Origin: Pseudomonadota bacterium | GTDB lineage: Bacteria; Pseudomonadota; Alphaproteobacteria; Sphingomonadales; Sphingomonadaceae | Direction: 5' to 3' | Assembly (NCBI GenBank): GCA_029779535.1 | Contig: JAKPAG010000115.1 | Location: forward strand, 1-49,090 | DNA: 49,090 bases | Part shown: piece by piece, positions 7,992-17,725 of the stretch | Numbering within the stretch: position 1 is the first letter of the stretch | Layout of the letters: each line of letters opens with the position of its first letter | Program-made: the position numbers and the translations under genes | The notes under the pieces: generated by a model | What the model saw: only the letters and a program-made list of their open reading frames with translations | Told to the model about the DNA's origin: nothing | Databases searched by the model: none

Positions 7992-10280
7992 TTAGTCGTC
8001 GCCCTTCAGGAACGCCGGCATGTGGTCCGGGTTGCCGCCTTCGTCGCGGTCGCGGCGCGGGCCGCGATCGTCACGGCGCGGGCCACGGTCACGGCCGCCC
8101 CGGTCGCCGCGGGGACCACGACGGTCACCGCGGTCACCACGATCACCGCGCGGCTCGCGCGGTTCGCGCGGCGGGCGGGTGTCTTCCAGCTCGGCGCCGG
8201 TTTCCTGATCGACGACGCGCATCGACAGACGCACCTTGCCGCGCGGGTCGATTTCAAGGACCTTGACCTTCACGGCCTGGCCTTCCGAAACCACGTCGGT
8301 CGGCTTTTCAACGCGCTCGTTCTTCATTTCGCTGACGTGGACGAGACCGTCCTTGCCGCCCATGAAGTTCACGAAAGCGCCGAAATCGACGATCGTGACG
8401 ACCTTGCCGTCATAGATCTTGCCGACTTCCGGTTCCTCGACGATGCCCAGGATCCAGTTCTTGGCGGCTTCGATCTGCGACAGGTCCGACGAGCTGATCT
8501 TGATCAGGCCTTCGTCATCGATGTCGACCTTGGCGCCGGTGGTGGCCACGATTTCGCGGATCACCTTGCCGCCGGTGCCGATCACGTCACGGATCTTCGA
8601 CTTGTCGATCTGGAGCGTTTCGATGCGCGGAGCATGGGCCGACAGTTCGGTGCGGGCCGAACCCAGCGCCTTGGTCATTTCGCCCAGGATGTGGGCGCGG
8701 CCTTCCTTGGCCTGGTTCAGGGCGGCGGCGAAGATTTCCTTCGTGATCCCGGCCACCTTGATGTCCATCTGCATCGTGGTGATGCCTTCGCTGGTGCCGG
8801 CCACCTTGAAGTCCATGTCGCCCAGGTGATCTTCGTCACCCAGGATGTCGGACAGCACGGTGAATTCGTCGCCTTCGAGGATCAGGCCCATGGCGATGCC
8901 CGAGACCGGACGGGTCAGCGGCACGCCGGCATCCATCATCGACAGCGCGCCGCCGCAGACGGTGGCCATCGACGACGAACCGTTCGACTCGGTGATGTCC
9001 GAGACGACGCGGATCGTGTAGGGGAACTCTTCCTTGCTGGGCAGCACCGCCTGCAGCGCGCGCCAGGCCAGCTTGCCGTGGCCGGTATCACGGCGCGAAG
9101 GCGCACCGAAACGGCCCACTTCACCGACCGAATAGGGCGGGAAGTTGTAGTGCAGCATGAAGCTGGAATAGCTCAGCCCTTCCAGGCCGTCGATCATCTG
9201 CTCGGCGTCCTTGGTGCCCAGGGTGGTGGTGCAGATCGCCTGCGTTTCACCGCGGGTGAACAGCGCCGAACCGTGGGTGCGGGGCAGGAAGCCAACCATC
9301 GCTTCGATCGGGCGGATCTGGGTGGTGGTGCGTCCGTCGATGCGGGTGCCATCCTTGAGGATCGCACCGCGCACGATGTCAGCTTCGACCTTCTTGACCG
9401 ACTTGATCGCGACCATCTGGGTCTGCGCATCCTGGTCGGCAAAGGCGGCCTTGGCCTTATCGCGCGCCGCGTTGAGCGCGTTCGAGCGGGCCGACTTGTC
9501 GGTCAGCTTGTAGGCGGCGGCAATGTCGTCGCCGATCAGCTTCTTGAGCTGGTCCTTGATCGCCGAATTGTCGGACACGGCGACGGCCCAGGGTTCCTTG
9601 GCAGCCTTTTCGGCCAGGTCGATGATCAGGTTGACGACCTTCTTGCACTCGTCGTGCGCGAACATCACCGCGCCCAGCATCACGTCTTCCGACAGTTCGC
9701 GGGCCTGGCTTTCGACCATCATCACGGCGTTGCCGGTGGCGGCCACGACCAGGTCGAGCGCGCCGGCGGCAGCGGCGTCCTGCTTGGGGTTGAGCAAGTA
9801 GGCGCCGTCTTCGTAACCGACGCGAACCGCGCCGATCGGGCCCATGAAGGGCACGCCCGAGATGGTCAGCGCGGCCGAGGCGGCGATCATCGCCAGCACG
9901 TCGGGCTCGCATTCGCCATCATAGCTCAGCACCTGGGCGATGACGTTGATTTCGTTGTAGAAACCTTCGGGGAACAACGGACGGACCGGACGGTCGATCA
10001 GGCGGGAAACCAGCGTTTCCTTTTCCGTCGCACCGCGTTCGCGCTTGAAAAAGCCGCCCGGGATGCGCCCGGCGGCGAAGAACTTTTCCTGGTAGTGGAC
10101 GGTCAGCGGGAAGAAGTCCTGACCTTCCTTCACGCTCTTGGCGGCCGTGACGGCGCAGAGCACAACAGTTTCGCCATAGGTGGCGAGTACCGCGCCGTCA
10201 GCCTGACGGGCAACGCGGCCGGTTTCCAGCGTGAGGGTCTTTCCGCCCCACTCCATGGATACGGTTTTGACGTCGAACAT
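7992..10280 (-). CDS. pnp: Polyribonucleotide nucleotidyltransferase (PNPase)
   Basis: 762 residues, slightly longer than the usual 700-710. The enzyme degrades RNA 3' to 5' by phosphorolysis and is a degradosome component. Domains in order: first RNase PH ([13 protein letters not shown]...), helical linker, second RNase PH ([11 protein letters not shown] ... [15 protein letters not shown]), KH with [11 protein letters not shown], and S1 with [15 protein letters not shown]. The C-terminus has an unusual Arg/Gly/Asp low-complexity tail (about 50 residues of [14 protein letters not shown] units) ending in [16 protein letters not shown] lies 8 nt before the ATG at 10280. It follows rpsO in the same direction, as in most bacteria. 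Confidence 0.98.
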   Translation of the reverse strand: MFDVKTVSMEWGGKTLTLETGRVARQADGAVLATYGETVVLCAVTAAKSVKEGQDFFPLTVHYQEKFFAAGRIPGGFFKRERGATEKETLVSRLIDRPVRPLFPEGFYNEINVIAQVLSYDGECEPDVLAMIAASAALTISGVPFMGPIGAVRVGYEDGAYLLNPKQDAAAAGALDLVVAATGNAVMMVESQARELSEDVMLGAVMFAHDECKKVVNLIIDLAEKAAKEPWAVAVSDNSAIKDQLKKLIGDDIAAAYKLTDKSARSNALNAARDKAKAAFADQDAQTQMVAIKSVKKVEADIVRGAILKDGTRIDGRTTTQIRPIEAMVGFLPRTHGSALFTRGETQAICTTTLGTKDAEQMIDGLEGLSYSSFMLHYNFPPYSVGEVGRFGAPSRRDTGHGKLAWRALQAVLPSKEEFPYTIRVVSDITESNGSSSMATVCGGALSMMDAGVPLTRPVSGIAMGLILEGDEFTVLSDILGDEDHLGDMDFKVAGTSEGITTMQMDIKVAGITKEIFAAALNQAKEGRAHILGEMTKALGSARTELSAHAPRIETLQIDKSKIRDVIGTGGKVIREIVATTGAKVDIDDEGLIKISSSDLSQIEAAKNWILGIVEEPEVGKIYDGKVVTIVDFGAFVNFMGGKDGLVHVSEMKNERVEKPTDVVSEGQAVKVKVLEIDPRGKVRLSMRVVDQETGAELEDTRPPREPREPRGDRGDRGDRRGPRGDRGGRDRGPRRDDRGPRRDRDEGGNPDHMPAFLKGDD

Positions 10281-10294
10281 TGTTTTTCCTTCAG

Positions 10295-10318
10295 CCCGCA
10301 GGCCCTATTGCGTGCGGG
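10295..10318 (-). promoter_or_regulatory. Stem-loop in the pnp 5' leader
   Basis: A 6-bp stem CCCGCA/TGCGGG with a 12-nt loop sits just upstream of the pnp Shine-Dalgarno. In E. coli a leader hairpin of pnp is cut by RNase III to allow autoregulation; equivalence here is only an analogy. Confidence 0.35.
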
Positions 10319-10410
10319 TTTTGCTGCCGGGGATTCCGTCCCGGTCCGGTGTGGGGCGCTCCTGGCCCCGGGGATGGGCGCCCCGCCGGATTGCGAGGCA
10401 GGCCCAGATG

Positions 10411-10435
10411 CAAGAAGCGGCCCCGAAGGGCCGCT
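10411..10435 (-). terminator. Hairpin terminator of rpsO
   Basis: Minus-strand AGCGGCCC-TTCG-GGGCCGCT, an 8-bp perfect stem with a UUCG-type tetraloop followed by TCTTG, begins 12 nt after the rpsO stop. It is a strong RNA 3' end and probably a partial terminator and processing site between rpsO and pnp. Confidence 0.75.
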
Positions 10436-10446
10436 CCAGCTTGTCC

Positions 10447-10716
10447 TTACTTGCGCAGGCCCAGCTTTGCGATCAACGCGTTGTAGCGGTCCACATCCTT
10501 GCGCTTGAGGTAGTCAAGCAGGCTGCGGCGCTTGTTGACCATCATCAGCAGGCCACGACGCGAATGGTTGTCCTTGTGGTGCTGCTTGAAGTGTTCGGTC
10601 AGCGTCTGGATGCGGCTGGTCAGGATCGCCACCTGCACTTCCGGCGAACCGGTGTCATTCGACTGGCGGGCGTTGTCCTTGATGATTTCCTGCTTCTTTT
10701 CGGGGCTAACCGACAT
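10447..10716 (-). CDS. rpsO: 30S ribosomal protein S15
   Basis: 89 residues, the standard S15 length. [49 protein letters not shown] and [16 protein letters not shown] are diagnostic. S15 binds 16S rRNA early in 30S assembly. The start was set at 10716 (GGAG eight bases upstream); an in-frame ATG three codons earlier sits too close to that Shine-Dalgarno. The truB stop lies 5 nt upstream, so truB-rpsO form one unit, followed by a strong hairpin and then pnp. Confidence 0.97.
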   Translation of the reverse strand: MSVSPEKKQEIIKDNARQSNDTGSPEVQVAILTSRIQTLTEHFKQHHKDNHSRRGLLMMVNKRRSLLDYLKRKDVDRYNALIAKLGLRK

Positions 10717-10721
10717 ATCAT

Positions 10722-11633
10722 TCACTCCGCGACATCGGGAAGGTTGAACCCCCGCGATACCCGTGCCTCACCGGAGGAAACCTCCATCAGCGCGACGGGC
10801 ACATTGCCCGCCTTCGCCCAGTAAAGCCCATCATCGTGGGGCAATCCGCTCAGAACCCGGCCCTGACGGGCCAGCCTTGCCTGCTGCGGACCGAGATCAA
10901 GAGCCGGGATGTCGACCAGCCCTGCCTCCAGCGGCAAGAGTATGTGTTCAAGAGCCGCGCCCTTACCCAATTCGTTGAGTTTGTCCAGCGAAATCGCCTG
11001 TTCGATGGCGAAGGGGCCGGCCTTCAGCCGCCGCAGCATGGTGACATGGCCGACACTGCCCAGCGCCCGGGCAATATCACACGCCAGGCTGCGAATGTAG
11101 GTCCCTTTGGAAACGTGTGCCAGCAGCGTGGCCGATCCGGCATCGGCTGCCTGCAGGTCCAGGCGGTGGATCACCACATTGCGGCTGGCCAGTTCCACCA
11201 CCTCCCCGCGCCGGGCCAGGTCATAGGCGCGCTGCCCGGCGATCTGGATCGCGGAATAGGCGGGCGGCACCTGGGCGATCGGCCCGGTGAAGCGCGGCAG
11301 CATGGCCGCAACCTGCTCGGCCGTGGGCAATACCTCGCTGCGCGCCACAACCTGCCCCTCAAGGTCGAGCGTATCGGTTTCGGCGCCGAATTCGACCGTG
11401 AAGGCATAGACCTTGCTGGCATCGAGCATTCGCCCGCACAGCTTGGTCGCCTCGCCCACGGCGATCGGCAGGACCCCGGTGGCGAAGGGATCGAGCGTGC
11501 CGCCGTGGCCCACCTTGATGCCCTTGCCAAAGCCCGCCTGGCGCAGGTTGCGCTTCACCGCCGCGACGGCCTGGGTGCTGCCCAGCCCGTGCGGCTTGTC
11601 GAGAATGATCCAGCCGTGCGGCACCGCTGTCAC
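10722..11633 (-). CDS. truB: tRNA pseudouridine(55) synthase TruB
   Basis: 303 residues. [17 protein letters not shown] is the family N-terminus, and [21 protein letters not shown] contains the catalytic aspartate. [19 protein letters not shown] and [16 protein letters not shown] follow, and the C-terminus carries a small PUA-like part. It makes pseudouridine 55 in the T-loop of tRNAs. Its first 4 nt overlap the stop of the upstream M50 protease gene, so it is co-translated with a membrane protease rather than with rbfA, its usual neighbour, which here lies 2.4 kb away. Confidence 0.97.
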   Translation of the reverse strand: MTAVPHGWIILDKPHGLGSTQAVAAVKRNLRQAGFGKGIKVGHGGTLDPFATGVLPIAVGEATKLCGRMLDASKVYAFTVEFGAETDTLDLEGQVVARSEVLPTAEQVAAMLPRFTGPIAQVPPAYSAIQIAGQRAYDLARRGEVVELASRNVVIHRLDLQAADAGSATLLAHVSKGTYIRSLACDIARALGSVGHVTMLRRLKAGPFAIEQAISLDKLNELGKGAALEHILLPLEAGLVDIPALDLGPQQARLARQGRVLSGLPHDDGLYWAKAGNVPVALMEVSSGEARVSRGFNLPDVAE

Positions 11634-12319
11634 GCCCCGACGATGCTTTTCAGCAAGCCAAGGTATTGCTCCATCACCCAGGCAAACGGCTTGTCGATGA
11701 TCGCGCCGACCGGATCGAACCCCGGGATCAGCGACGGCAGCACCACGATCAGCCCGATCACGAGCAGGAAGCCGTACTGGCGCAGGCTGGCATAGGCACG
11801 CGCCGCACCGTCCGGCAGCAGCCCTTCCAGAATGTGCGAACCATCGAAGGGCGGGATCGGCAGCAGGTTGAACAGCGCCAGGAACACGTTGATCTTGAGG
11901 AAGTTGACCAGGTTATCCATCGCAAAGCGCGCCAGGCCGACCGGCTCGGCATCGGCATAGGGCTGGAGCAGCAGGCCCAGCAGGACGACGCTGACCAGCG
12001 CCATCACCAGGTTCATCCCCGGTCCCGCGGCGGCGACCAGCATCATGCCAAAGCGCGGGTTGCGCAGCCGCCACTGGTTGACCGGCACCGGCTTGGCCCA
12101 ACCGAACACCGGCGCCTTCACCAGCGCAAGGAACCCCGGCAGGATCACCGTGCCGACCGGATCGACATGGCGCAGCGGATTGAGGCTGAGCCGGTTCATC
12201 TCCGCCGCGGTCGGATCGCCCAGCAGTCGCGCCGTCCAGCCGTGCGCCACTTCGTGAAACACGATTGCCAGCACCAGCGGGATCAGCAGCGCCAGGGCAT
12301 CGTAAAAAGGATTAGCCAT
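11630..12319 (-). CDS. Site-2-protease-type M50 zinc metalloprotease (rhomboid-like membrane topology)
   Basis: 229 residues, several membrane segments. The zinc-binding HEVAH is at about residues 22-26 in the first helix, and the second metal-ligand region NLLPIPPFDGSHILEG is in a later helix, as in the short SpoIVFB/Rv-type S2P subfamily without a PDZ domain. Such enzymes cut transmembrane segments of regulatory proteins; the substrate here is unknown. It lies 24 nt after tdk and overlaps truB by 4 nt, forming tdk-M50-truB-rpsO. The ATG at 12319 directly precedes NPFYDALALLIPLVLA. Confidence 0.9.
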   Translation of the reverse strand: MANPFYDALALLIPLVLAIVFHEVAHGWTARLLGDPTAAEMNRLSLNPLRHVDPVGTVILPGFLALVKAPVFGWAKPVPVNQWRLRNPRFGMMLVAAAGPGMNLVMALVSVVLLGLLLQPYADAEPVGLARFAMDNLVNFLKINVFLALFNLLPIPPFDGSHILEGLLPDGAARAYASLRQYGFLLVIGLIVVLPSLIPGFDPVGAIIDKPFAWVMEQYLGLLKSIVGA

Positions 12320-12343
12320 GGGGCACCATGTAGGCGCGGCGGA

Positions 12344-12937
12344 TCACTTCCACCACCCCAGCGCCTCGGTGAAATGCTTGCGGCACAGCGCGACATAACG
12401 GTCGTTGCCGCCGATCTCGGTCTGCGCGCCCTGCTTGACCGCCTTGCCTTCGGCATCGACCCGCAGGTTCATGCTGCTCTTGCGGCCGCAGTGGCACACC
12501 GCTTTCAGCTCGATCAGCGAATCCGCGATGCCCAGCAGCGCCTTGGCCCCGGGGAACAATTCGCCCTGGAAATCGGTGCGCAGGCCATAGCACAGCACCG
12601 GTATGCCCAGTTGATCCGCGACTCGCGCCAGCTGCCAGACCTGCGCCTCGCCCAGGAATTGCGCCTCGTCCACCAGCACGCAGGACAGCGGCTCGACGCT
12701 GTGCGCGGCGCTGATCCGGGCCCACAGGTCGGTTTCGGGGGCAAAACGGTGCGCCCGGGCGTGCAGGCCGATGCGGCTTTCGATCGCGTGATCGGCGGCG
12801 CGCTCGCCCCGGTCGTCCAGCGCGGCGGTCCACAGCATGGTCTGCATGCCACGCTCGCGATAGTTGAAATCGGCCTGCAGCAGCGTGGTCGACTTGCCGG
12901 CATTCATGCTGGAGTAATAGAAATAAAGCTTTGCCAT
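12344..12937 (-). CDS. tdk: Thymidine kinase
   Basis: 197 residues. The P-loop SSMNAGKSTTLLQ is near the N-terminus, VDEAQFL is the Walker B/catalytic region, LRTDFQGELFPGA follows, and the lasso zinc site includes CHCGRKSSMN and a later Cys in ALCRKHF. It phosphorylates thymidine to dTMP in the salvage pathway. The start at 12937 (MAKLYFYYSSMN) is the family start; upstream in-frame codons are read-through of the promoter region. It is divergent from yceI, with 94 nt between them. Confidence 0.96.
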   Translation of the reverse strand: MAKLYFYYSSMNAGKSTTLLQADFNYRERGMQTMLWTAALDDRGERAADHAIESRIGLHARAHRFAPETDLWARISAAHSVEPLSCVLVDEAQFLGEAQVWQLARVADQLGIPVLCYGLRTDFQGELFPGAKALLGIADSLIELKAVCHCGRKSSMNLRVDAEGKAVKQGAQTEIGGNDRYVALCRKHFTEALGWWK

Positions 12938-13031
12938 GGCAGGCAGAGATAGGGCCTGCGCGGCGAAAGGCCAGTGCGATTGACAGCGCGCTTGTGGACG
13001 GGCCATAGCCCCTCCGGGCGCGCAGGAAACA

Positions 13032-13619
13032 ATGGAGTTGTTCTTGCGACGGGTCATTTGCCTGGTTTTGCCGCTGTTTGGCGCACTGCTTATACCGACA
13101 TCCGCCGATGCCGCCGCACGGCGCTACGTGGTCGACGACACCCACAGCCAGGTCGATGCCAAGGTGCCGTTCCTGGGCATCGCGACCAAGACCGCGCGCT
13201 TTCCCGACATGAAGGGCGCGCTGAGCCTGGACATCGAAAACTACGAACAGGTCAGCATGACCGTGGATGTCGATGCGCGCACCCTGACCACGGGGGATTC
13301 CGAAACCAAGCGGCTGCGCGGCAAGCAGTTCTTCGACGTGGCCAACCATCCCACGGTCCGCTTTGTCGCCCAGCGTATGGAACTGACCGGGGAGCGCAGC
13401 GGCGTGGTGACCGGGCTGATGACCGCCAAGGGCGTGACCCGTCCGGTCAAGCTGGCGATCGGCTTTTCCAAGGTGCCGTGGGAAGCGGGACCGGACGAGC
13501 CGCTGTCGATCGTCGGCACGACCACGATCGACCGCCGCCAGTTCGGCATGGGGGCCTTCCCGATCCTGATAGGCCACAATGTGAAGATCACCATCCATGC
13601 GCGGATGGTGCCGGGCTGA
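13032..13619 (+). CDS. YceI family periplasmic protein
   Basis: 195 residues. MELFLRRVICLVLPLFGALLIPTSADA is a signal peptide; the mature part begins with YVVDDTHSQVDAKVPFLG and has the beta-rich lipocalin-like YceI pattern (VDARTLTTGD, KRLRGKQFFDVANHPTVRF, GLMTAKGVTRPVKL, TTTIDRRQFGMG). YceI proteins bind isoprenoid or amphiphilic lipids in the periplasm. It is convergent with rbfA (3 nt between the stops) and interrupts what would otherwise be a continuous minus-strand translation cluster. Confidence 0.92.
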   Translation: MELFLRRVICLVLPLFGALLIPTSADAAARRYVVDDTHSQVDAKVPFLGIATKTARFPDMKGALSLDIENYEQVSMTVDVDARTLTTGDSETKRLRGKQFFDVANHPTVRFVAQRMELTGERSGVVTGLMTAKGVTRPVKLAIGFSKVPWEAGPDEPLSIVGTTTIDRRQFGMGAFPILIGHNVKITIHARMVPG

Positions 13620-13622
13620 GGG

Positions 13623-14018
13623 CTATTCCTCGTCCAGGTCGCGCACGACGCGCGGATCGGCCAGCAGGGCATCGATCCGGCTGGCCTCGTCAAAGCTTTC
13701 GTCCGGCAGAAACTTGATCCGCGCAGCATATTTCAGCCGCAGCTTGCCGGCCACTTCCTTCTGGAAGAAAGCGGTGTTGGTGCGCAGCGCCTTGAGCACG
13801 ATTTCCTCATCCGCGCCCAGCAGCGGCTTCACGAACACCGTGGCGTGGCGCAGGTCGGGCGACATGCGCACTTCGGTCACGCTGACGCTATGGGCACTCA
13901 GCACCTCGTCGTGCACCATCTGCCGGGTCAGGAGTTCGCTGATCACGTGGCGCACCTGCTCGCCCACCTTGAGCAGGCGGACCGAGCGGGTTTCAGGCGT
14001 GGCTTGCTGGCGCGACAT
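13623..14018 (-). CDS. rbfA: 30S ribosome-binding factor RbfA
   Basis: 131 residues. [41 protein letters not shown] and [24 protein letters not shown] are the KH-type RbfA pattern. It helps late 30S maturation around helix 1 and is needed for cold adaptation. Its ATG shares a base with the stop of the upstream PaaI thioesterase gene (TGATG), making it the last gene of the rimP-nusA-ylxR-infB operon. Confidence 0.96.
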   Translation of the reverse strand: MSRQQATPETRSVRLLKVGEQVRHVISELLTRQMVHDEVLSAHSVSVTEVRMSPDLRHATVFVKPLLGADEEIVLKALRTNTAFFQKEVAGKLRLKYAARIKFLPDESFDEASRIDALLADPRVVRDLDEE

Positions 14019-14425
14019 CACTGGCTCCCGGGACGCGGGGTGGGAATGGCGGTGGAGGTGGCGCGGGCCAGCACCTTGCCGGCAGGGTCGCACAGCTCGC
14101 CTTCCAGAAAGATCACGCGCTTGCCCCGACGCAGCACCCGGCCGGTGCAAACCAGCGGCCCGGCCGGCACCATGTTCAGCAGGGTCATGCTGATTTCCAG
14201 GTTGAGCGGCGCCTCTACCCCCTCGGTGGCGATCACGTGGGCCCAGCCCATCGCTTCGTCCAGGAAGCCGGCAACCAGGCCGCCCTGCACCGCCCCGCGC
14301 GGGGTGATGAAGCTATCCGGCGCGTGGCAGTGCAGCGTGACCGTTTCCGTGGCGGGGTCGAACCCGCCATAACGGATCCCCATCAGCTGGGTATGGGCGC
14401 CGCGCGGTGTGGTATAGTCGATCAC
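14018..14425 (-). CDS. PaaI-type hot-dog thioesterase
   Basis: 135 residues with the single hot-dog PaaI pattern: [25 protein letters not shown] supplies the helix and the probable catalytic Asp/Glu, followed by [37 protein letters not shown]. It should hydrolyse acyl- or aryl-CoA esters; the substrate is unknown. It overlaps the infB stop by 4 nt and the rbfA start by 1 nt, so it is embedded inside a translation operon where rbfA normally follows infB directly. Confidence 0.88.
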   Translation of the reverse strand: MIDYTTPRGAHTQLMGIRYGGFDPATETVTLHCHAPDSFITPRGAVQGGLVAGFLDEAMGWAHVIATEGVEAPLNLEISMTLLNMVPAGPLVCTGRVLRRGKRVIFLEGELCDPAGKVLARATSTAIPTPRPGSQ

Positions 14426-16980
14426 AGCGTCCGTTCGCGCTCCTCGACCTCGAACACTTCAAGCATGTCGCCAGGCTTGATGTCGTTGGTATCCTGCAGC
14501 ACCACGCCGCATTCCAGGCCAGCGCGCACTTCGGCGACGTCGTCCTTGAAGCGCCGCAGCGAGGCGATGACGGTCTGCGAGACGATGACGTCGTTGCGGG
14601 TAAGCCGGGCGTTGATGCCCTTCTTGATGAACCCTTCGAGCACCAGCAGACCGGCCGCCTTGTCGCGCTTGCCGGCCGGGAACACTTCCTTGACCTCGGC
14701 GCGGCCGACGACATGTTCGATCCGTTCCGGACCCCAGATCCCCGCCATTTCCTTGGCGATGTCCTCGGTCAGGTGATAGATCACGTCGAAGTACTTCAGC
14801 CGCACCTTCTGGCGTTCGATCATCTCGCGCGCCTTGGCATTGGGACGGACGTTGAACCCGACAATCGGCGCGCCGCTGGCCTGGGCCAGGCCGACGTCGC
14901 TTTCGGTGATCGCGCCCACGCCCGATTGCAGAATGCGGACCTTGATCTCGTCGTTCGACAGGCGGTTCAGCGCATTGATGATCGCTTCGGTCGAACCCTG
15001 GACGTCGGCCTTGACCACGACCGGGTACTCGATGACGCTCTGCTTGGCCGACAGCGCGGAGAACATGTTCTCGAGGCTGGTCGGGGCGCTGGCGGTGCGC
15101 TTGGCGGTGGCCTTTTCCTGGCGGAAAGCGGCCACTTCACGGGCGCGGGCCTCGCTCTCGACCACGGTCAGGGTATCGCCGGCCATCGGCACCCCGCTCA
15201 GCCCCAGCACTTCGACCGGGAGCGAGGGCGGCGCGGCCTTCACCTGGCGGCCCTTGTCGTCGAGCATGGCGCGGACACGGCCCGAATGGGTGCCCACCAC
15301 CAGGATGTCGCCCACCTTCAGCGTGCCGCGCGTGATCAGCACCGTCGCCAGCGGGCCCTTGCCCTTGTCGAGCTTGGCCTCGATCACGGTCGCTTCTGCG
15401 GCGCGGTCGGGGTTGGCCTTGAGTTCGAGCAGTTCGGACTGGAGCAGGATCTTCTCGATCAGCTCGTCCAGACCGGCCCCGGTCTTGGCCGAGACTTCCA
15501 CGTCCTGCACGTCGCCCGACATCTGTTCGACGATGATCGAGTGTTCGAGCAGGCGCTCGCGGATCTTCTGCGGGTTGAATTCCGGCTTGTCGCTCTTTGT
15601 GATCGCCACGATCATCGGCACGCCGGCCGCCTTGGTGTGGTTGATCGCCTCGATCGTCTGCGGCATCAGCCCGTCGTCACCGGCCACCACCAGGATGACG
15701 ATGTCGGTGACATTGGCCCCGCGCATGCGCATTTCGGTGAAGGCTTCGTGGCCCGGGGTATCCAGGAAGGTGATCAGCTCGCCGCCCTTGGTCTTGATCT
15801 GGTATGCGCCGATATGCTGGGTGATCCCACCAGCTTCGCCGCGCACCACGTCGGTGCCGCGCAGCGCGTCGAGCAGGCTGGTCTTGCCGTGGTCGACGTG
15901 GCCCATGATGGTGACCACCGGCGGCCGCGCCTTCAGCGTTTCGGGTGCATCGACATCCTCGCCGGAGACGATGTCGACATCGCTTTCCGAGACGCGGGTG
16001 ATGTTGTGGCCGAATTCCTCGACCAGCAGTTCGGCGGTATCCTGGTCGATCGTCTGGTTGACGGTGACCATCATGCCCAGCTTGAACAGCGCCTTGACCA
16101 GGTCGGCGCCCTTTTCGGCCATGCGGTTGGCCAGTTCCTGCACGGTGATCGCTTCGGGCACGACCACGTCGCGGACCTGCTTTTCGCGCGGCTGCGACTG
16201 ACCGGCGAAGTGCGCACGGCGTTCCTTTTCACGCGCCCGCTTGAGCGCGGCGAGGCTGCGGGCGCGGGCGCCCTCGTCCTCGTTCAGCGCGCGGGTCACG
16301 GTCAGCTTGCCGCCACGGCGTTCGTCCGCACCCTTGCGGTCGCGGGTCGGATGGGCGGGCTTCTTGGCGACCGGCTCGGGGCGCTTGACCGGGGCAACCG
16401 GGGTGAACCGGCGCGGCGCGGGCGCGGCGGCGGCTGTTTCCGGCTTGGCTGCGGCGGGCGCAGCAGGCGCTTCGGCGCGAGGTTCGGGCGCTTCGGCCGA
16501 CGCGGCCTCGGGCTCGGCCTGGGCCGGGGCTGCCGGGGCGGCGGCAGCAGCAGCAGCGGCAGCTTCGGCCTTGCGGTTTTCCTCGGCGCGGCGACGCTCT
16601 TCCTCAAGCGCGCGGGCCTTTTCCTCCAGCTCGCGGCGGGTCTGTTCTTCCAGCACGGCGAGGCGGGCTTCCTCGGCCTCGCGCAGCAGGCGGGCCTGCA
16701 TTTCCTGGCGCGACTCGTTCGACGGCGGGGCCGGCCGCGGCGCGACGGGCGCTGCCGGTGCGGCAGCGACCGGAGCCGGAGACGGAGCGGCCGGAGGCGG
16801 CGGCGGGGCCGCGACCGGGGCTTCGCCGGGCTTGCGGATGAGCTTGCGGCTCTTCACCTCGACCACCACCTTGTTGGTGCGGCCGTGGCTGAAGGTCTGC
16901 TTGACCTCGCCGGCTTCGACCGAGCGCTTCAGGCCCAGAGGCTTCCTGCCCAGCGTCGGTTTGTCGTTGCTATCGCTCAT
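14422..16980 (-). CDS. infB: Translation initiation factor IF-2
   Basis: 852 residues. A long Ala/Pro/Glu low-complexity N-terminal region follows the IF2 N-domain start, with a charged coiled-coil stretch ([23 protein letters not shown]). The GTPase domain has G1 [12 protein letters not shown]2/G3 [11 protein letters not shown] and DTPGHEAF, then the C-terminal IF2 domains ending [10 protein letters not shown]. It brings fMet-tRNA to the 30S subunit. The G4 motif, normally NKxD, reads TKSD (residues 461-464). It sits 22 nt after ylxR and overlaps the PaaI gene by 4 nt. Confidence 0.98.
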   Translation of the reverse strand: MSDSNDKPTLGRKPLGLKRSVEAGEVKQTFSHGRTNKVVVEVKSRKLIRKPGEAPVAAPPPPPAAPSPAPVAAAPAAPVAPRPAPPSNESRQEMQARLLREAEEARLAVLEEQTRRELEEKARALEEERRRAEENRKAEAAAAAAAAAPAAPAQAEPEAASAEAPEPRAEAPAAPAAAKPETAAAAPAPRRFTPVAPVKRPEPVAKKPAHPTRDRKGADERRGGKLTVTRALNEDEGARARSLAALKRAREKERRAHFAGQSQPREKQVRDVVVPEAITVQELANRMAEKGADLVKALFKLGMMVTVNQTIDQDTAELLVEEFGHNITRVSESDVDIVSGEDVDAPETLKARPPVVTIMGHVDHGKTSLLDALRGTDVVRGEAGGITQHIGAYQIKTKGGELITFLDTPGHEAFTEMRMRGANVTDIVILVVAGDDGLMPQTIEAINHTKAAGVPMIVAITKSDKPEFNPQKIRERLLEHSIIVEQMSGDVQDVEVSAKTGAGLDELIEKILLQSELLELKANPDRAAEATVIEAKLDKGKGPLATVLITRGTLKVGDILVVGTHSGRVRAMLDDKGRQVKAAPPSLPVEVLGLSGVPMAGDTLTVVESEARAREVAAFRQEKATAKRTASAPTSLENMFSALSAKQSVIEYPVVVKADVQGSTEAIINALNRLSNDEIKVRILQSGVGAITESDVGLAQASGAPIVGFNVRPNAKAREMIERQKVRLKYFDVIYHLTEDIAKEMAGIWGPERIEHVVGRAEVKEVFPAGKRDKAAGLLVLEGFIKKGINARLTRNDVIVSQTVIASLRRFKDDVAEVRAGLECGVVLQDTNDIKPGDMLEVFEVEERERTL

Positions 16981-17002
16981 CGCTACACTTCGCCCTTCAA
17001 AA

Positions 17003-17725
17003 TCAATTCGTCGTCACAGGCCGCGGCGCGGCATCATCTGCCGTCCGCATGCCCTCAATCTGTCCGGTCTCGTTTGCCTGCCCCAGATAGCGCAACAAGC
17101 GCTGGAGCGGGGCCGCGAGCCGCCCGGCCGCGGCCGGATCGGTCAGCGCCAGGTGGACGACGTTGTCGCGGCCCAATGCCACAGACAGCGCCATCCGGTC
17201 CAGTGGCAAGGTTAACCCCGTCATGCCGGACCCTTCGGCCTCCTGCCCGACCCGCCAGGCCTGGTCGAGCTTGCGGTTGCCGTCCTCGCCGGCATCGCGC
17301 GCATGGGCCAGCCAGGCGACCAGCCCGGCGCGGGCATGTTCCGCGATCCGGTCGGACCCGGTCAGCAGCTTGCCGCTTTTCATTTCCAGCCCCAACCGGT
17401 CGGTGAAGGCGCGTTGCAGCGCCGCCTCGATCCGTTCGGGCAGGTCATCGGGGATGGTCAGCGCCGCGCCCTTGTAGGCCCGCGCCAGCGCACCCTTGAG
17501 CTTGCCCTTGGCGATGGCCTGTTCCAGTTCGGCCCGGCTCACGCCGATCCATGCCCCCCGCCCCGGCGCACGCGCCAGCGCATCGGGCAGGACCAGCCCG
17601 TCCGGCGAAATCGCCAGCCGAACGAATTCATCGCGCGTGCCCTTGGCCCCGGAAAGGATGCATTTCCTTTCCGGGCCACTTTCAGCGCTGTCGGAGCTCA
17701 GGCGCTCATTGCGAGGAATCCGCAT
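17003..17725 (-). CDS. ylxR: YlxR (DUF448) RNA-binding protein with C-terminal L7Ae-like extension
   Basis: 240 residues, the long alphaproteobacterial form. The N-terminal YlxR domain (about 10-95) contains the ERKCILSG start, FVRLAISPDGLVLPD and RAPGRGAWIGVSRAELEQAI. The C-terminal half (KSGKLLTGSDRIAEHARAGLVAWLAHARDAG) fits an L7Ae/Gadd45-type RNA-binding fold. It is found in nus/inf operons and probably acts in translation or RNA metabolism. It overlaps the 3' end of nusA by 20 nt. Confidence 0.9.
   Translation of the reverse strand: MRIPRNERLSSDSAESGPERKCILSGAKGTRDEFVRLAISPDGLVLPDALARAPGRGAWIGVSRAELEQAIAKGKLKGALARAYKGAALTIPDDLPERIEAALQRAFTDRLGLEMKSGKLLTGSDRIAEHARAGLVAWLAHARDAGEDGNRKLDQAWRVGQEAEGSGMTGLTLPLDRMALSVALGRDNVVHLALTDPAAAGRLAAPLQRLLRYLGQANETGQIEGMRTADDAAPRPVTTN

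Noticed and set aside
8040..8180. Tandem repeats that might be a CRISPR or satellite
   Set aside because: They are in-frame codons of the Arg/Gly/Asp-rich PNPase tail, with no spacers.
8022..10508. 828-codon plus-strand open frame
   Set aside because: Mirror of pnp on the other strand, no recognisable protein pattern.
14407..17406. 999-codon open frame on the plus strand
   Set aside because: It is antisense to infB; high GC keeps the complementary frame open. The translation has His/Arg/Gly-rich composition and no known domains.
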